Positions 9,487 to 18,363 of a DNA stretch of 64,000 nt are shown here, piece after piece. The notes beneath the pieces were generated by a model. That model saw only the letters and a list, made by a program, of their open reading frames with translations. It did not search any database and was not told the DNA's origin. Source of the stretch: UBA1258 sp963643225 (GTDB taxonomy: Bacteria > Bacillota > Clostridia > Lachnospirales > Lachnospiraceae); NCBI GenBank assembly GCA_963643225.1, contig CAVIIX010000006.1, forward strand, positions 1 to 64,000, read 5' to 3'. Within the stretch, counting starts at the first letter, position 1, and each line of letters begins with the position of its first letter. The position numbers were made by a program, and so were the translations under genes.

Positions 9487-10824
9487 ATGAAGATATTTTT
9501 TGTATCCTTAGGCTGCGATAAAAATTTAGTGGATTCTGAAATGATGCTGGGAGAACTGTCAAAGGCCGGCCACGAAATCATTGACGATGAAGCAAAGGCT
9601 GACATTGCAGTTATAAATACCTGTTCTTTTATCCACGATGCCAAGGAAGAAAGCATTAACACGATAATTGAACTTGGGCGTCTTAAAACAGAAGGCTTCT
9701 TAAAGGGACTTATATGCTGCGGCTGTCTTGCTGAAAGATATTCTAAAGAAATACGTGAAATGCTGCCTGAAGTGGATGCGGTTATCGGGACCATGGCAAT
9801 TGATGAAATCGTAAATGCCATTGATGCTGTAGCTGGTGGCGCAAGAACTGATTATCTAAAGCCGATTGACGGCCCATTAGTATACGGTAAGGAAAGGCTT
9901 ATCACTACCGGCGGGCATTATGCATATCTTAAAATTGCGGAAGGGTGCGATAAGCACTGTACCTATTGTGCCATTCCTAAAATGCGTGGCTCTTATCGCT
10001 CGGTTCCTATGGAAGTCTTAATTAAAGAAGCACAGGATTTATGCAAAAAGGGTGTTAAAGAGATAATCCTGGTGGCTCAGGAAACGACTCTTTACGGAAT
10101 TGATTTATATAAAGAGAAGAAGCTTTATGAACTTTTAAGAAGACTATCAAAGATAGAGGATTTATATTATATACGTATCCTTTATTGCTATCCGGAAGAA
10201 ATTACGGATGAGCTCATATCGGAAATTAAGGAAAACAAAAAGGTAGTAAAATACCTTGATATTCCCATTCAGAGCGGTGCCGATAAGGTACTTAAGCGTA
10301 TGGGCAGACGTACATCCTGTAAGGATATTGAAAAGCTTGTATTTAAATTGCGTGAGGAAATTCCCAAAATCTGCATTCGTACGACTTTAATTGCAGGCTT
10401 TCCGGGAGAGACCTTAAGGGATTTTCTTGCGACAAAGAAATTCATAAAGAAATGCCGTTTTGACAGACTCGGAGTATTTACTTATTCAAAAGAAGAAAAT
10501 ACGCCGGCTGAAAGAATGGATGGACAGAAGCCTGAATTTATCAAAAAATTAAGACGCAATGCGCTTATGAAGGTGCAGCAGAAGATTGCCTATGAAAAGG
10601 CACAGTCTGAAATCGGAAGAGAATTGACGGTAATGGTGGAAGGCCTGGTTCCGGAAGACAACGTATACGTGTGCAGGACTTATAAGGATGCACCAAACGT
10701 TGACGGCTTTTTGTTTATGGAAACAAAGAAACGGCTTATGACCGGAGATTTAATCAAGGTTAAGGTGACCGGTGCAAAGCAATATGATTTAATGGGGGTA
10801 CCAAAGGATGAATTTACCGAATAA
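9487..10824 (+). CDS. rimO: Ribosomal protein S12 methylthiotransferase RimO
   Basis: This radical-SAM enzyme adds a methylthio group to the conserved aspartate of ribosomal protein S12. The N-terminal UPF0004 domain begins MKIFFVSLGCDKNLVDSEMM with cluster cysteines in GC-, NTC- and CCGC contexts. The radical-SAM triad is GCDKHCTYCAIP, and a TRAM domain occupies the last 65 residues. The ending ...TEY-type RimO start distinguishes it from MiaB only weakly, but the LGCDKNLVDSE motif is RimO-specific. Its end overlaps pgsA by 17 nt. Confidence 0.93.
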   Translation: MKIFFVSLGCDKNLVDSEMMLGELSKAGHEIIDDEAKADIAVINTCSFIHDAKEESINTIIELGRLKTEGFLKGLICCGCLAERYSKEIREMLPEVDAVIGTMAIDEIVNAIDAVAGGARTDYLKPIDGPLVYGKERLITTGGHYAYLKIAEGCDKHCTYCAIPKMRGSYRSVPMEVLIKEAQDLCKKGVKEIILVAQETTLYGIDLYKEKKLYELLRRLSKIEDLYYIRILYCYPEEITDELISEIKENKKVVKYLDIPIQSGADKVLKRMGRRTSCKDIEKLVFKLREEIPKICIRTTLIAGFPGETLRDFLATKKFIKKCRFDRLGVFTYSKEENTPAERMDGQKPEFIKKLRRNALMKVQQKIAYEKAQSEIGRELTVMVEGLVPEDNVYVCRTYKDAPNVDGFLFMETKKRLMTGDLIKVKVTGAKQYDLMGVPKDEFTE

Positions 10825-11464
10825 ATTAACAATGCTTAGAATCATTATGATTCCATTTTTTGTTTTCTTTTTACTTGCAGGCTTTGTGCCCTACAATAAT
10901 TACATTGCATTAGGAATATTTGTAGTGGCAAGCTTGACGGACATGCTGGATGGAAAGATTGCTAGAAAGAAAAATTTAGTTACAAATTTTGGAAAGTTTA
11001 TGGATCCTTTGGCAGATAAGCTTTTAGTAACAAGTGCACTTATGTGCCTTTTGATTGTGGACGGCGGCAGTCGTATGTGCTCAAATCAGGTGCTTGCTCT
11101 TGTGGCAGTTTTGATTATCGTGGCAAGAGAATTCATTATTTCAGGCTTCAGACTTGTAGCAAGCGATGCAGGTCTTGTAATTGCTGCTTCAATGTGGGGT
11201 AAATTTAAAACTGCCACCACAATGATTTCAATCTGCTTTATGCTTATTGTTAAGGAATTTCCTATTCTTGATAAGATTACCTCAGTTTTATTCTGGGTCG
11301 CAGTAACGCTGACAATTGTGTCACTTGTTGATTACCTTGCAAAGAATGCATCTGTTCTTTCCGATGCAGGCTTATTTAAAAAGAAGAAAGCTTGTGAACC
11401 TGTACCAATACCAGTTCAGCCTGAAATTCAGACAGCAGAAAATCCTACGGAGAATCAGTTTTAA
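10808..11464 (+). CDS. pgsA: CDP-diacylglycerol-glycerol-3-phosphate 3-phosphatidyltransferase
   Basis: This membrane enzyme makes phosphatidylglycerophosphate, the precursor of phosphatidylglycerol. The CDP-alcohol phosphotransferase motif is visible as DMLDGKIARKKNLVTNFG followed by KFMDPLADKLL. It has about six hydrophobic segments and starts with the typical MNLPNKLTMLRI. A polar 25-residue tail rich in Pro and Glu extends beyond the last helix. Its last base is the first base of the cinA start codon (ATG 11464). Confidence 0.93.
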   Translation: MNLPNKLTMLRIIMIPFFVFFLLAGFVPYNNYIALGIFVVASLTDMLDGKIARKKNLVTNFGKFMDPLADKLLVTSALMCLLIVDGGSRMCSNQVLALVAVLIIVAREFIISGFRLVASDAGLVIAASMWGKFKTATTMISICFMLIVKEFPILDKITSVLFWVAVTLTIVSLVDYLAKNASVLSDAGLFKKKKACEPVPIPVQPEIQTAENPTENQF

Positions 11465-12735
11465 TGGAAGATGAAAAGGTTGTTGAGATTGTGTGCGTAG
11501 GCACAGAACTTTTACTTGGAAATATAATCAATACAAATGCGGCTTTTCTTGCAGAGGAATGTGCAAAGCTTGGTCTTTCCAATTATTATCAGACGGTTGT
11601 GGGGGATAATGCAGCAAGGCTTGATGGCACCTTGCGTCTTGCCCTTTCGCGCTCAGATATTGTTATTTTAAGCGGCGGTCTTGGGCCCACTGAAGATGAC
11701 CTGACTAAAGAAGTGTGCGTAAAGGTAGCAGGAAAGAGCACCTACCGTCATGAAGAAAGCTATGAAAGACTGGTTAAGGACTTTGAAAGGCGCGGACTGA
11801 AGCTCACAGACAACAATTTAAAAATGGTTGAAGTGCCGGCTGATTCTGAAATTTTGGTTAACGAAAACGGAAATGCTCCCGGGATGATAATTCCAATAGA
11901 TAATAAATTTATCGTTCTTTTGCCGGGACCTCCCGTTGAATTAAAGCCCATGTTTTTAAATCAGGTGGTGCCTTTTATTCAAAAGCTTTCAAACAGGGTA
12001 TTTGTTTCTTCAACGGTTAAAATCGTATCGGTTGTGGAAAGTAATGTTGAGGAAATGATTAAGGACTTAGTCGACAATCAGACAAATCCTACAATTGCAA
12101 CCTATGCAAAAGGCGGAGAGGTCCATATAAGAGTTACGGCATCTGGCATAGACAATGCGGCCTGTGAAAAGCTTATTAAGCCTGTTGTAAGAGAGCTTAA
12201 AAACAGATTTGGAAGCAATATTTACACCACGCGCTCAGACGTGACTCTTGAAAAGGCGGTTGTTGATTTACTTGCAAGCGGTGAATTAAGAGCCATGACA
12301 GTTGAATCCTGTACCGCGGGAATGGTGGCTGCAAGAATCGTTAATGTACCTGGGGCTTCGGAAGTGTTTAAATACGGTCTTGTGACTTATTCAAACAAAG
12401 CCAAAAGAAAGCTTGCAGGAGTCAAAAAGTCTACTTTAAATAAATACACGGCAGTAAGTGAAGAAACCGTAAGAGAAATGGTAAAGGGCACTGAAATAGG
12501 TCCTAAGGCGGATGTAATCGTAGGCGTTACCGGCTACGCAAGCCAGGGGGATGAAACACAGCCTGCAGGACTTGTATATATAGCGTGCAATGTATGCGGT
12601 AATACAAGAGTTAAGGAATTCCATTTTAACGGAAGTCGTGAAAAGGTGAGAATTAATGCAACTACTCAGGCTCTGGTATTAATGCGTGAAGGCATTCTTG
12701 AATATTTAAGCGAACAGACCTTTAAGCAGCAATAA
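11464..12735 (+). CDS. cinA: CinA-family protein (competence/damage-inducible; nicotinamide-nucleotide amidase)
   Basis: It combines an N-terminal MocF/MoaB-like domain (VCVGTELLLGNIINTNAAFLA, SGGLGPTEDDLTKE) with a C-terminal NMN amidohydrolase domain (VESCTAGMVAARIVNVPGAS, GVTGYAS). In the family the C-domain deamidates NMN and the N-domain acts on ADP-ribose. Length 423 aa is standard. It directly precedes recA, as in many Firmicutes, but a terminator and a separate SOS promoter lie between them. Confidence 0.93.
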   Translation: MEDEKVVEIVCVGTELLLGNIINTNAAFLAEECAKLGLSNYYQTVVGDNAARLDGTLRLALSRSDIVILSGGLGPTEDDLTKEVCVKVAGKSTYRHEESYERLVKDFERRGLKLTDNNLKMVEVPADSEILVNENGNAPGMIIPIDNKFIVLLPGPPVELKPMFLNQVVPFIQKLSNRVFVSSTVKIVSVVESNVEEMIKDLVDNQTNPTIATYAKGGEVHIRVTASGIDNAACEKLIKPVVRELKNRFGSNIYTTRSDVTLEKAVVDLLASGELRAMTVESCTAGMVAARIVNVPGASEVFKYGLVTYSNKAKRKLAGVKKSTLNKYTAVSEETVREMVKGTEIGPKADVIVGVTGYASQGDETQPAGLVYIACNVCGNTRVKEFHFNGSREKVRINATTQALVLMREGILEYLSEQTFKQQ

Positions 12736-12773
12736 TAAGTGCATATTGATTTTTGTATAAATTAATGTAAAAT

Positions 12774-12808
12774 AGAAGCGTGGATTTACTCCATGCTTCT
12801 TTTGTTTT
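12774..12808 (+). terminator. Intrinsic terminator after cinA
   Basis: AGAAGCGTGGA pairs with TCCATGCTTCT (one G-T wobble) around TTTAC and is followed by TTTGTTTT. Confidence 0.88.
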
Positions 12809-12814
12809 GAAAAT

Positions 12815-12965
12815 ACAGTCGTAGACGGCTGTGAAATTTTCAAGCGGGCAATAGCCCGACTAATGTTTCTCGTTTATCTTTACGTACTCCCACGTGACGA
12901 AACAGAAATTTTTATTGAATTAAAAATCACGAAAGAACCACGGGAAGGAGGTGGGTGTACGAAAA
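12815..12965 (+). other. Gene-free structured stretch upstream of recA
   Basis: The interval holds several short complementary arms: GAAAAT...ATTTTC enclosing CAGTCGTAGACGGCTG, GGGC-aata-GCCC, and TTTC-TC-GTTT...ACG...CGT...GAAAC-A-GAAA. A strong AAGGAGGTGG follows at 12944-12953, with a 21-codon frame from ATG 12967 to 13032 whose stop overlaps the recA -35 box. This could be a small structured RNA or a leader with a short peptide. I recognise no known RNA family and cannot fold it rigorously by eye. Confidence 0.35.
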
Positions 12966-13028
12966 AATGGTCTCAGAATCTGATATTATAAAAGCAGTTA
13001 AAAAAACAGAAAAAACCACAAAAACATA

Positions 13029-13077
13029 TTGACAAAAACGAACAGATGTTTTAATCTGTATTTAGAACGTCTGTTCT
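13029..13077 (+). promoter_or_regulatory. recA promoter with two LexA (SOS) boxes
   Basis: TTGACA (13029-13034) and TAATCT (13052-13057) are separated by 17 nt. One LexA-type box, CGAACAGATGTTTT (13039-13052), lies in the spacer. A second, AGAACGTCTGTTCT (13064-13077), with exact GAAC-N4-GTTC symmetry, lies around the transcription start. This matches the Gram-positive SOS operator, so LexA repression and DNA-damage induction of recA are expected. Confidence 0.9.
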
Positions 13078-13098
13078 AAACGAGAGGAGTATTTTGTA

Positions 13099-14121
13099 AT
13101 GGAAAAAGATGAAAAAATGCGTGCCCTTGACGCGGCTCTTGGGCAGATTGAAAAGCAGTATGGTAAGGGCGCTGTTATGCGTCTTGGCGATCCTGCAGCA
13201 CAGATGAATGTTGAGACAATACCAACAGGCTCTTTAAGCCTCGATATTGCATTAGGCCTTGGCGGTATTCCGAAGGGCCGTATTATTGAAATATTCGGTC
13301 CTGAATCCAGCGGTAAGACAACCGTTACCCTTCATATGATTGCAGAGGTACAGAAGAGGGGCGGTATTGCAGGCTTTATAGATGCCGAGCATGCTCTCGA
13401 TCCCGTTTATGCCAAAAACATAGGCGTTGACATTAATAACCTATATATTTCACAGCCTGATAATGGTGAACAGGCTCTTGAGATTACTGAGACAATGGTA
13501 CGTTCAGGTGCAATTGACATTGTAGTAGTAGACTCTGTTGCTGCTCTTGTTCCCAAGGCTGAAATTGATGGCGATATGGGTGATGCACATATGGGTGCTC
13601 AGGCTCGTCTTATGTCCCAGGCTTTAAGAAAGCTTACTGCAGTTATCAGTAAATCAAACTGTACTGTAGTATTTATTAACCAGTTACGTGAAAAGTTAGG
13701 CGTTATGTTTGGTAATCCCGAGACTACCACCGGTGGTCGTGCCCTTAAATTCTATTCATCGGTACGTTTAGACGTACGTAGAATCGAATCCTTAAAGCAG
13801 AACGGTGAGGTTATCGGTAACCGTACCAGGATTAAAGTCGTAAAGAACAAGGTATCACCTCCCTTCAAGGAAGCTGAATTTGACATTATGTTCGGCGAAG
13901 GCATTTCCCATGCAGGTGATGTTTTAGACCTTGCTGTTGAGGATGATGTTGTAAATAAGAGCGGTGCATGGTTTGCTTATGAAGGCAATAAGATTGGTCA
14001 GGGCAGAGAAAATGCCCGTCAGTATTTAAAGGACAATCCGAAAATTTTATTCGAAATCGAACAGAAGGTACGTGCTATCCACGACCTTCCTATAGAAGAG
14101 GCACTCCCTAATGCTGATTAA
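13099..14121 (+). CDS. recA: Recombinase RecA
   Basis: RecA forms the ATP-dependent strand-exchange filament and the co-protease for LexA. The Walker A motif GPESSGKTT is near residues 66-74, and the DNA-binding loops include the MGDAHMGAQARLMSQALRKL segment and FINQLREKLGVMFGNPETTTGG. The 340-aa protein has no intein. GAGAGGAG lies upstream of ATG 13099. The last 11 bases overlap recX. Confidence 0.97.
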   Translation: MEKDEKMRALDAALGQIEKQYGKGAVMRLGDPAAQMNVETIPTGSLSLDIALGLGGIPKGRIIEIFGPESSGKTTVTLHMIAEVQKRGGIAGFIDAEHALDPVYAKNIGVDINNLYISQPDNGEQALEITETMVRSGAIDIVVVDSVAALVPKAEIDGDMGDAHMGAQARLMSQALRKLTAVISKSNCTVVFINQLREKLGVMFGNPETTTGGRALKFYSSVRLDVRRIESLKQNGEVIGNRTRIKVVKNKVSPPFKEAEFDIMFGEGISHAGDVLDLAVEDDVVNKSGAWFAYEGNKIGQGRENARQYLKDNPKILFEIEQKVRAIHDLPIEEALPNAD

Positions 14122-14761
14122 TTCAATAGAGCCTGTTACAAAGGAAAGGTCTAAAATTATTCTTGATACAGGAGAAAGTTTTGTACTATATAAGGGTGAA
14201 TTAAGACTTTTAAGGCTTAAGGAAAATGGTGAGCTTCCGGTTGAAAATTACAATCAGATTATGAAAACCGTGCTTCCAAAGCGGGCTAAGCTGAGATGCC
14301 TTAATTTATTAAAATCTAAAAGCTATACGGAATATCAGCTTAAGAAGAAGCTTTCAGACGGCGGATATCCTGAAGCTGTTATTGATGAAGCAATCGAATA
14401 TATTAAATCCTTTGGATATATTAATGATAAGGATTACGCGGTTGATTACATTAAATATCACATGGAACAGCACTCAAGAAAGGAAATTTATTTAAAGCTT
14501 TCTAAAAAGGGTATTCAGAAGGAAACACTTGATAATGCCTTTAATGAAGTGTACGGCTCTTATAGGGAAGCCAAAGAGGATTCTTCCTTTAGTGAACTTG
14601 AACTAATTATAAAGACCTTGAAAAAGCGTGGTTTTACAGGCACTGAGTCCTATGAAGACAGGCAGAAAACTCTGGCCTATTTCTACAGAAGAGGCTTTGA
14701 AATGGATATGGTTTATAAAGCTATGGATACTTTTACTGAAGTGATATGCTGTGAACTGTAG
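14111..14761 (+). CDS. recX: Regulatory protein RecX
   Basis: RecX modulates RecA filament growth. The sequence has repeated three-helix units with family motifs: YTEYQLKKKLSDGGYPEAVIDEAI, then DYAVDYIKYHM and SRKEIYLKLSKKGI, then GFTGTESYEDRQKTLAYFYRRGF. Length 216 aa is usual for Firmicutes. It overlaps the recA 3' end, so the SOS promoter should drive both. Confidence 0.9.
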   Translation: MLINSIEPVTKERSKIILDTGESFVLYKGELRLLRLKENGELPVENYNQIMKTVLPKRAKLRCLNLLKSKSYTEYQLKKKLSDGGYPEAVIDEAIEYIKSFGYINDKDYAVDYIKYHMEQHSRKEIYLKLSKKGIQKETLDNAFNEVYGSYREAKEDSSFSELELIIKTLKKRGFTGTESYEDRQKTLAYFYRRGFEMDMVYKAMDTFTEVICCEL

Positions 14762-14762
14762 A

Positions 14763-14912
14763 TGTCAAGTGCTGCATCATAAGGGCAAAGTAACAGTGAC
14801 CATTGCATAAGCCTTTGCCGAGAGCGAATTTGAAAAATACCGTGTGATACAGGATCGTCAGTATCAGAGCGATTTTAACAGACTTGTAGCCAGCACTGAG
14901 AAAAAGCATTAA
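14763..14912 (+). pseudogene. C-terminal remnant of a RhuM-family gene
   Basis: The frame starting at 14763 encodes about 49 residues that resemble the tail of RhuM-type proteins found on mobile elements: GKVTVTIA, then ESEFEKYRVIQDRQYQSDF. A stop codon at 14808-14810 interrupts it, and there is no 5' part. It directly abuts the recX stop codon, so the rest of the gene has been deleted. Confidence 0.65.
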
Positions 14913-14966
14913 AACTAAGAAATGCCCATTATTAGCCATGTAGCCAATAATGGGCATTTCTTAGTT
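14913..14966. repeat. Perfect 21-bp inverted repeat between two gene remnants
   Basis: The arms at 14913-14933 and 14946-14966 are exact reverse complements (AACTAAGAAATGCCCATTATT is the left arm's first 20 bases plus T) with a 12-nt loop. It lies exactly between the stop codons of the convergent RhuM-like and TnpV-like remnants, which fits a bidirectional terminator inherited from the lost mobile element. Confidence 0.85.
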
Positions 14967-15068
14967 ATATACAAGTCCTGTCAGCATAATTTCCTCTGCG
15001 CGGCTGTGAATATTGTTCATTCGGCGCATCAATTCCATCTGGTAGGCAGCCTTGAGCGCTTCAGTCAT
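14961..15068 (-). pseudogene. tnpV: C-terminal remnant of a TnpV-like transposon-encoded gene
   Basis: On the minus strand 35 codons remain, with MTEALKAAYQMELMRRMNN followed by HSRAEEIMLTGLVYN. This matches my knowledge of the tail of TnpV proteins carried by clostridial integrative elements (a -RMNNIR-RAEEI- motif). There is no upstream coding part. The interval 15069-15151 beyond it has nothing recognisable. Confidence 0.65.
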
Positions 15069-15151
15069 ACATTTTTACTTCACCAAATCGGAAACGATGA
15101 TTTTATGAGATTAAGCTCCTTTTTGTGTGTCAAGCATTTTTGCATGTTTAC

Positions 15152-15180
15152 TTGACATAACTACATTATTTGGTTAAACT
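15152..15180 (+). promoter_or_regulatory. Promoter of rny
   Basis: TTGACA (15152-15157), a 17-nt spacer and TAAACT (15175-15180) lie 85 bp upstream of the rny start. No regulator site was recognised. Confidence 0.75.
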
Positions 15181-15265
15181 AGATATGTTGTTAAAATGTT
15201 CGTTAGAATGCTTACATTCTTTCATAATATTTATGCAATAAAACTTAATAAGGAGGTGCTCCTGT

Positions 15266-16819
15266 ATGTCTGGAATTGAGTACATATTCCTCATTCTTGC
15301 AGTAGTTTCCATCCTTGCGGCTACTCTCTCAATTTATAACAACAACAAGCGTACAAAAGAAGCCAATAATAAAATTGGCAATGCAGACGCTAAGGCTCGT
15401 GAAATAATCGATGAAGCCCTTCGTGAAGCTGAAGCTAAAAAGCGTGAAAGCTTGCTTGAAATCAAGGAAGAATCCATTCGTACAAAGAATGACCTTGACC
15501 GTGAAATCAAGGAACGCAGAGCTGAAATTCAGCGTAATGAACGCCGTATTCAGCAGAAGGAAGAAAACATCGACAGAAAAACAGAGTCTATTGAACGCAA
15601 GGAAGCAAGCTTAACTGCAAAGGAAGAGAGTCTGGCAAGGGAAAAGGAAAAAATTGCCAAGCTTAATGAAGAGCGAATACAGGAACTGGAACGTATTTCC
15701 GGACTTACCTCTGAACAAGCAAAAGAACACTTATTAAAAATTGTTGAAGATGATGTAAAAATCGAATCTGCTAAGCTTATTAAGGATATGGAGCTTAGAG
15801 TCAAGGAAGAGGCAGATAAGAAAGCGAAGGATTACATTGTAGGTGCCATTCAGAAATGTGCAGCCGATCACGTATCCGAGGCAACAATATCTGTAGTACA
15901 GCTTCCTAATGATGAGATGAAGGGAAGAATTATCGGTAGAGAGGGTAGAAATATCCGTACTATCGAGACCTTAACAGGTGTTGACTTAATTATTGACGAT
16001 ACTCCTGAGGCAGTTATTCTTTCAGGCTTCGATCCCATCAGAAGAGAGGTGGCAAGAATTGCCCTCGAAAAATTGATTGTGGACGGAAGAATTCATCCCG
16101 CCAGAATCGAAGAAATGGTTGAAAAGGCCCAGAAGGAAGTTGAGACAACGATTCGCGAAGAAGGCGAAGCAGCATGTCTCGAGGTTGGCGTTCACGGATT
16201 ACATCCAGAACTCATAAAACTTTTAGGTCGTATGAGATTTAGAACAAGCTATGGTCAGAATGCTTTAAGGCATTCTGTAGAGGTGGCTCAGCTATCAGGT
16301 TTACTTGCAGCCGAAATCGGTTTGGACGTACGTGTTGCTAAGCGCGCAGGTTTATTACATGATATCGGTAAGGCAGTTGACCACGATATGGAAGGCACTC
16401 ACGTTCAGTTAGGTGTTGAACTTTGTAAGAAATACAAAGAATCTAATATTGTTATTAATGCTGTAGAATCACATCACGGTGATGTTGAGCCTCAGTCATT
16501 AATCGCTTGCATTGTACAGGCATCGGATGCTATTTCGGCAGCCCGCCCAGGTGCAAGACGTGATACTTTAGAAACATATACAACCAGATTAAAACAGTTA
16601 GAAGAAATATCCAACAATTTCAAAGGTGTAGAAAAATCATTTGCTATTCAGGCAGGTAGAGAAGTACGTGTTATGGTAGTTCCCGATATGATTACCGACG
16701 CAGACATGGTTATTTTAGCTCGTGACATCGCTAAGAAGATTGAAGCTGAGATGGAATATCCTGGTATGGTAAAGGTAAACGTAATTCGCGAGTCCCGCGT
16801 AACAGACTATGCAAAATAA
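15266..16819 (+). CDS. rny: Ribonuclease Y
   Basis: This membrane-anchored endoribonuclease initiates mRNA decay in Firmicutes. It has an N-terminal transmembrane helix (about residues 4-22), a long charged coiled coil (25-200), a KH domain with NDEMKGRIIGREGRNIR, and an HD hydrolase domain with LLHDIGKAVDH. Length 517 aa is typical. The start has a consensus AAGGAGGTG site. Confidence 0.96.
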   Translation: MSGIEYIFLILAVVSILAATLSIYNNNKRTKEANNKIGNADAKAREIIDEALREAEAKKRESLLEIKEESIRTKNDLDREIKERRAEIQRNERRIQQKEENIDRKTESIERKEASLTAKEESLAREKEKIAKLNEERIQELERISGLTSEQAKEHLLKIVEDDVKIESAKLIKDMELRVKEEADKKAKDYIVGAIQKCAADHVSEATISVVQLPNDEMKGRIIGREGRNIRTIETLTGVDLIIDDTPEAVILSGFDPIRREVARIALEKLIVDGRIHPARIEEMVEKAQKEVETTIREEGEAACLEVGVHGLHPELIKLLGRMRFRTSYGQNALRHSVEVAQLSGLLAAEIGLDVRVAKRAGLLHDIGKAVDHDMEGTHVQLGVELCKKYKESNIVINAVESHHGDVEPQSLIACIVQASDAISAARPGARRDTLETYTTRLKQLEEISNNFKGVEKSFAIQAGREVRVMVVPDMITDADMVILARDIAKKIEAEMEYPGMVKVNVIRESRVTDYAK

Positions 16820-16851
16820 TTTTTGAGTGTAACTTAAAAACAGAGCAAAAT

Positions 16852-16891
16852 AAAAGGCGATTCACAAGCTGACTTGTGAATTGCCTTTTTT
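16852..16891 (+). terminator. Intrinsic terminator after rny
   Basis: AAAAGGCGATTCACAAG pairs with CTTGTGAATTGCCTTTT around CTGA, with one G-T pair, and ends in a T-run. Confidence 0.92.
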
Positions 16892-16894
16892 AAA

Positions 16895-16980
16895 CCTATA
16901 GGAAATTGCGTTGCAATTCCATATAGGTTAAAAAGGCACTACGTGCCAGGGATGCGCACTCGCGCGCAAGGCATATGTCG
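16895..16980. repeat. A-type intergenic hairpin repeat, copy A2
   Basis: It is near-identical to 4039-4127: CCTATAGGAAATTGCGTTGC, GGCACTACGTGCC and GCGCACTCGCGCGC occur in the same order and spacing. It follows the rny terminator directly. The following 16981-17085 shows nothing recognisable beyond an A/T-rich leader. Confidence 0.85.
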
Positions 16981-17102
16981 TCAAGGTAATCCGAGAATAT
17001 TGTGCTACAGCGGATTGGAATAATGTTCCTAAAACGCTCTGCCTTTGATTAATAATTCATAAACAGGCTTTTGGTAAGATGGCTTCCAAGGAGGTGCTTT
17101 CA

Positions 17103-18164
17103 ATGTTTAATGCGCTATTTGGATTGAATGGTACTCGACGGGATAGCGGGAATAAGAATGTAATAAGCACAGCATATGATGTTTTCTCAGAGAAGGGCTA
17201 TGCAAATGCTTCGCTTTCTGAAATTGCAGGGAGAGCAGGCATGACCACTAAAAATTTAGAAGCCCTTTTTCTTTCAAAGGATAAACTCTTTAAGGAACTG
17301 ATTCTTGACATGACCGATTTAGACAAGTGCTTAAAGGACTGCGATGAGCTTCTTGAAATGCTTGTGGTGATCATTGAAGAACTAAAAACAATGGTAGTGG
17401 AAGAAGAAAGCAGGACATCGGTTTTTGCAAGTTTTTTGTTTGACTCGGCAGTGCCTGATGAAGTAAGAACCGAAGCAGTTGAAAGGTTTAAAACATCAAG
17501 GTTTTTTGCTTCCTTAAAGGCTGCTCAGACTCAGGGCAGAATTACAAGTGGCGATACAACGGAAATATTTGTTAATTTCCTTTCTGCCACCTTTAAAATG
17601 ATGCTTGGATTTCACGAGGGCGGAATTGCAATCCCAGAAAATGAATGGTTTTTAAACGTTTTACATTATTCAGACGAAGTGAGAGTACCGTGCAATACGG
17701 ATATCATAAAGCAGCAGGAGGCTGTTATTACTGGGTTTATCGGAGACATTGATTTTATCATGTTTACAGACCTTGATACGGGCACAATGGATGTATTTAA
17801 GGCAAACGGCGAAAACGACACATGGTTTATAAAAACGGCAGAAAAGGGCTTTGAAGAATTTAAGATTAAATTCTGCGACCGGTTTATTTTACCTGAAGAC
17901 AGAGACTGGTATTTAAAGGAAACTTCTGTTGATAATATTTTAAGAAAGCTTGACGCAGACCCGGTTCTTTGCATCGATCACAGGATTATAAAGAAGGGTG
18001 TGCCTGTTTCCTATCAGACAAAAATTGTACTTGACCCAAACTCTTCAAGAGACAACAAGGTGCTCATTGGTGGCAAACGCACCTACGATAAGACAATTGA
18101 TGCGGCATATTCAAATATGACTGCAAAAGAAAATTTTCCTAAAAGCGTAGTAGGAATTGAATAG
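17103..18164 (+). CDS. TetR-type regulator with a C-terminal sensor-like domain
   Basis: Residues 1-70 form a TetR helix-turn-helix (NVISTAYDVFSEKGYANASL, EIAGRAGMTTKNLEALFLSK). A helical ligand domain follows to about residue 195. Residues from about 210 look like a small alpha/beta sensor fold with an FTDLDTGTMDVFK strand, ILPEDRDWYLKETS and a LCIDHRIIKKGVPVSYQTKI segment; similar segments occur in Lachnospiraceae signalling proteins, where they resemble PAS domains. At 353 aa it is far longer than a usual TetR (about 200). I chose ATG 17103, 6 nt behind AAGGAGGTG; the upstream ATG at 17079 precedes that site. It is monocistronic; targets and ligand are unknown. Confidence 0.75.
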   Translation: MFNALFGLNGTRRDSGNKNVISTAYDVFSEKGYANASLSEIAGRAGMTTKNLEALFLSKDKLFKELILDMTDLDKCLKDCDELLEMLVVIIEELKTMVVEEESRTSVFASFLFDSAVPDEVRTEAVERFKTSRFFASLKAAQTQGRITSGDTTEIFVNFLSATFKMMLGFHEGGIAIPENEWFLNVLHYSDEVRVPCNTDIIKQQEAVITGFIGDIDFIMFTDLDTGTMDVFKANGENDTWFIKTAEKGFEEFKIKFCDRFILPEDRDWYLKETSVDNILRKLDADPVLCIDHRIIKKGVPVSYQTKIVLDPNSSRDNKVLIGGKRTYDKTIDAAYSNMTAKENFPKSVVGIE

Positions 18165-18179
18165 GTTAAAGGTATTTAA

Positions 18180-18209
18180 AACACGTCCCAAAGCAGGGGC
18201 GTGTTTTTT
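18180..18209 (+). terminator. Intrinsic terminator after the TetR-type gene
   Basis: ACACGTCCC pairs with GGGGCGTGT and leads into TTTTTT. Confidence 0.88.
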
Positions 18210-18210
18210 G

Positions 18211-18260
18211 CCATATAGGAAACCCTATATGGCAAAAAAGGCACTACGTGTCAAGGATGC
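18211..18260. repeat. A-type repeat, shortened copy A3
   Basis: CCATATAGG-aaa-CCCTATATGG is followed by AAAAAAGGCACTACGTGTCAAGGATGC, matching the central part of A1/A2. The right-hand hairpins are missing. Confidence 0.7.
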
Positions 18261-18363
18261 TTTATTTTTATTTCAAATTTATAATTATTTATATTTTAAA
18301 TATTTTTTCTTTTGCAAGCCTTTGCTATAATCCCTAATGTAAGATGAATCTAAGGAGATGGCT

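Noticed and set aside
14733..15155. Two 74- and 77-codon frames across the recX-rny spacer
   Set aside because: They run through the inverted repeat and out of phase with the recognisable RhuM-like and TnpV-like tails.
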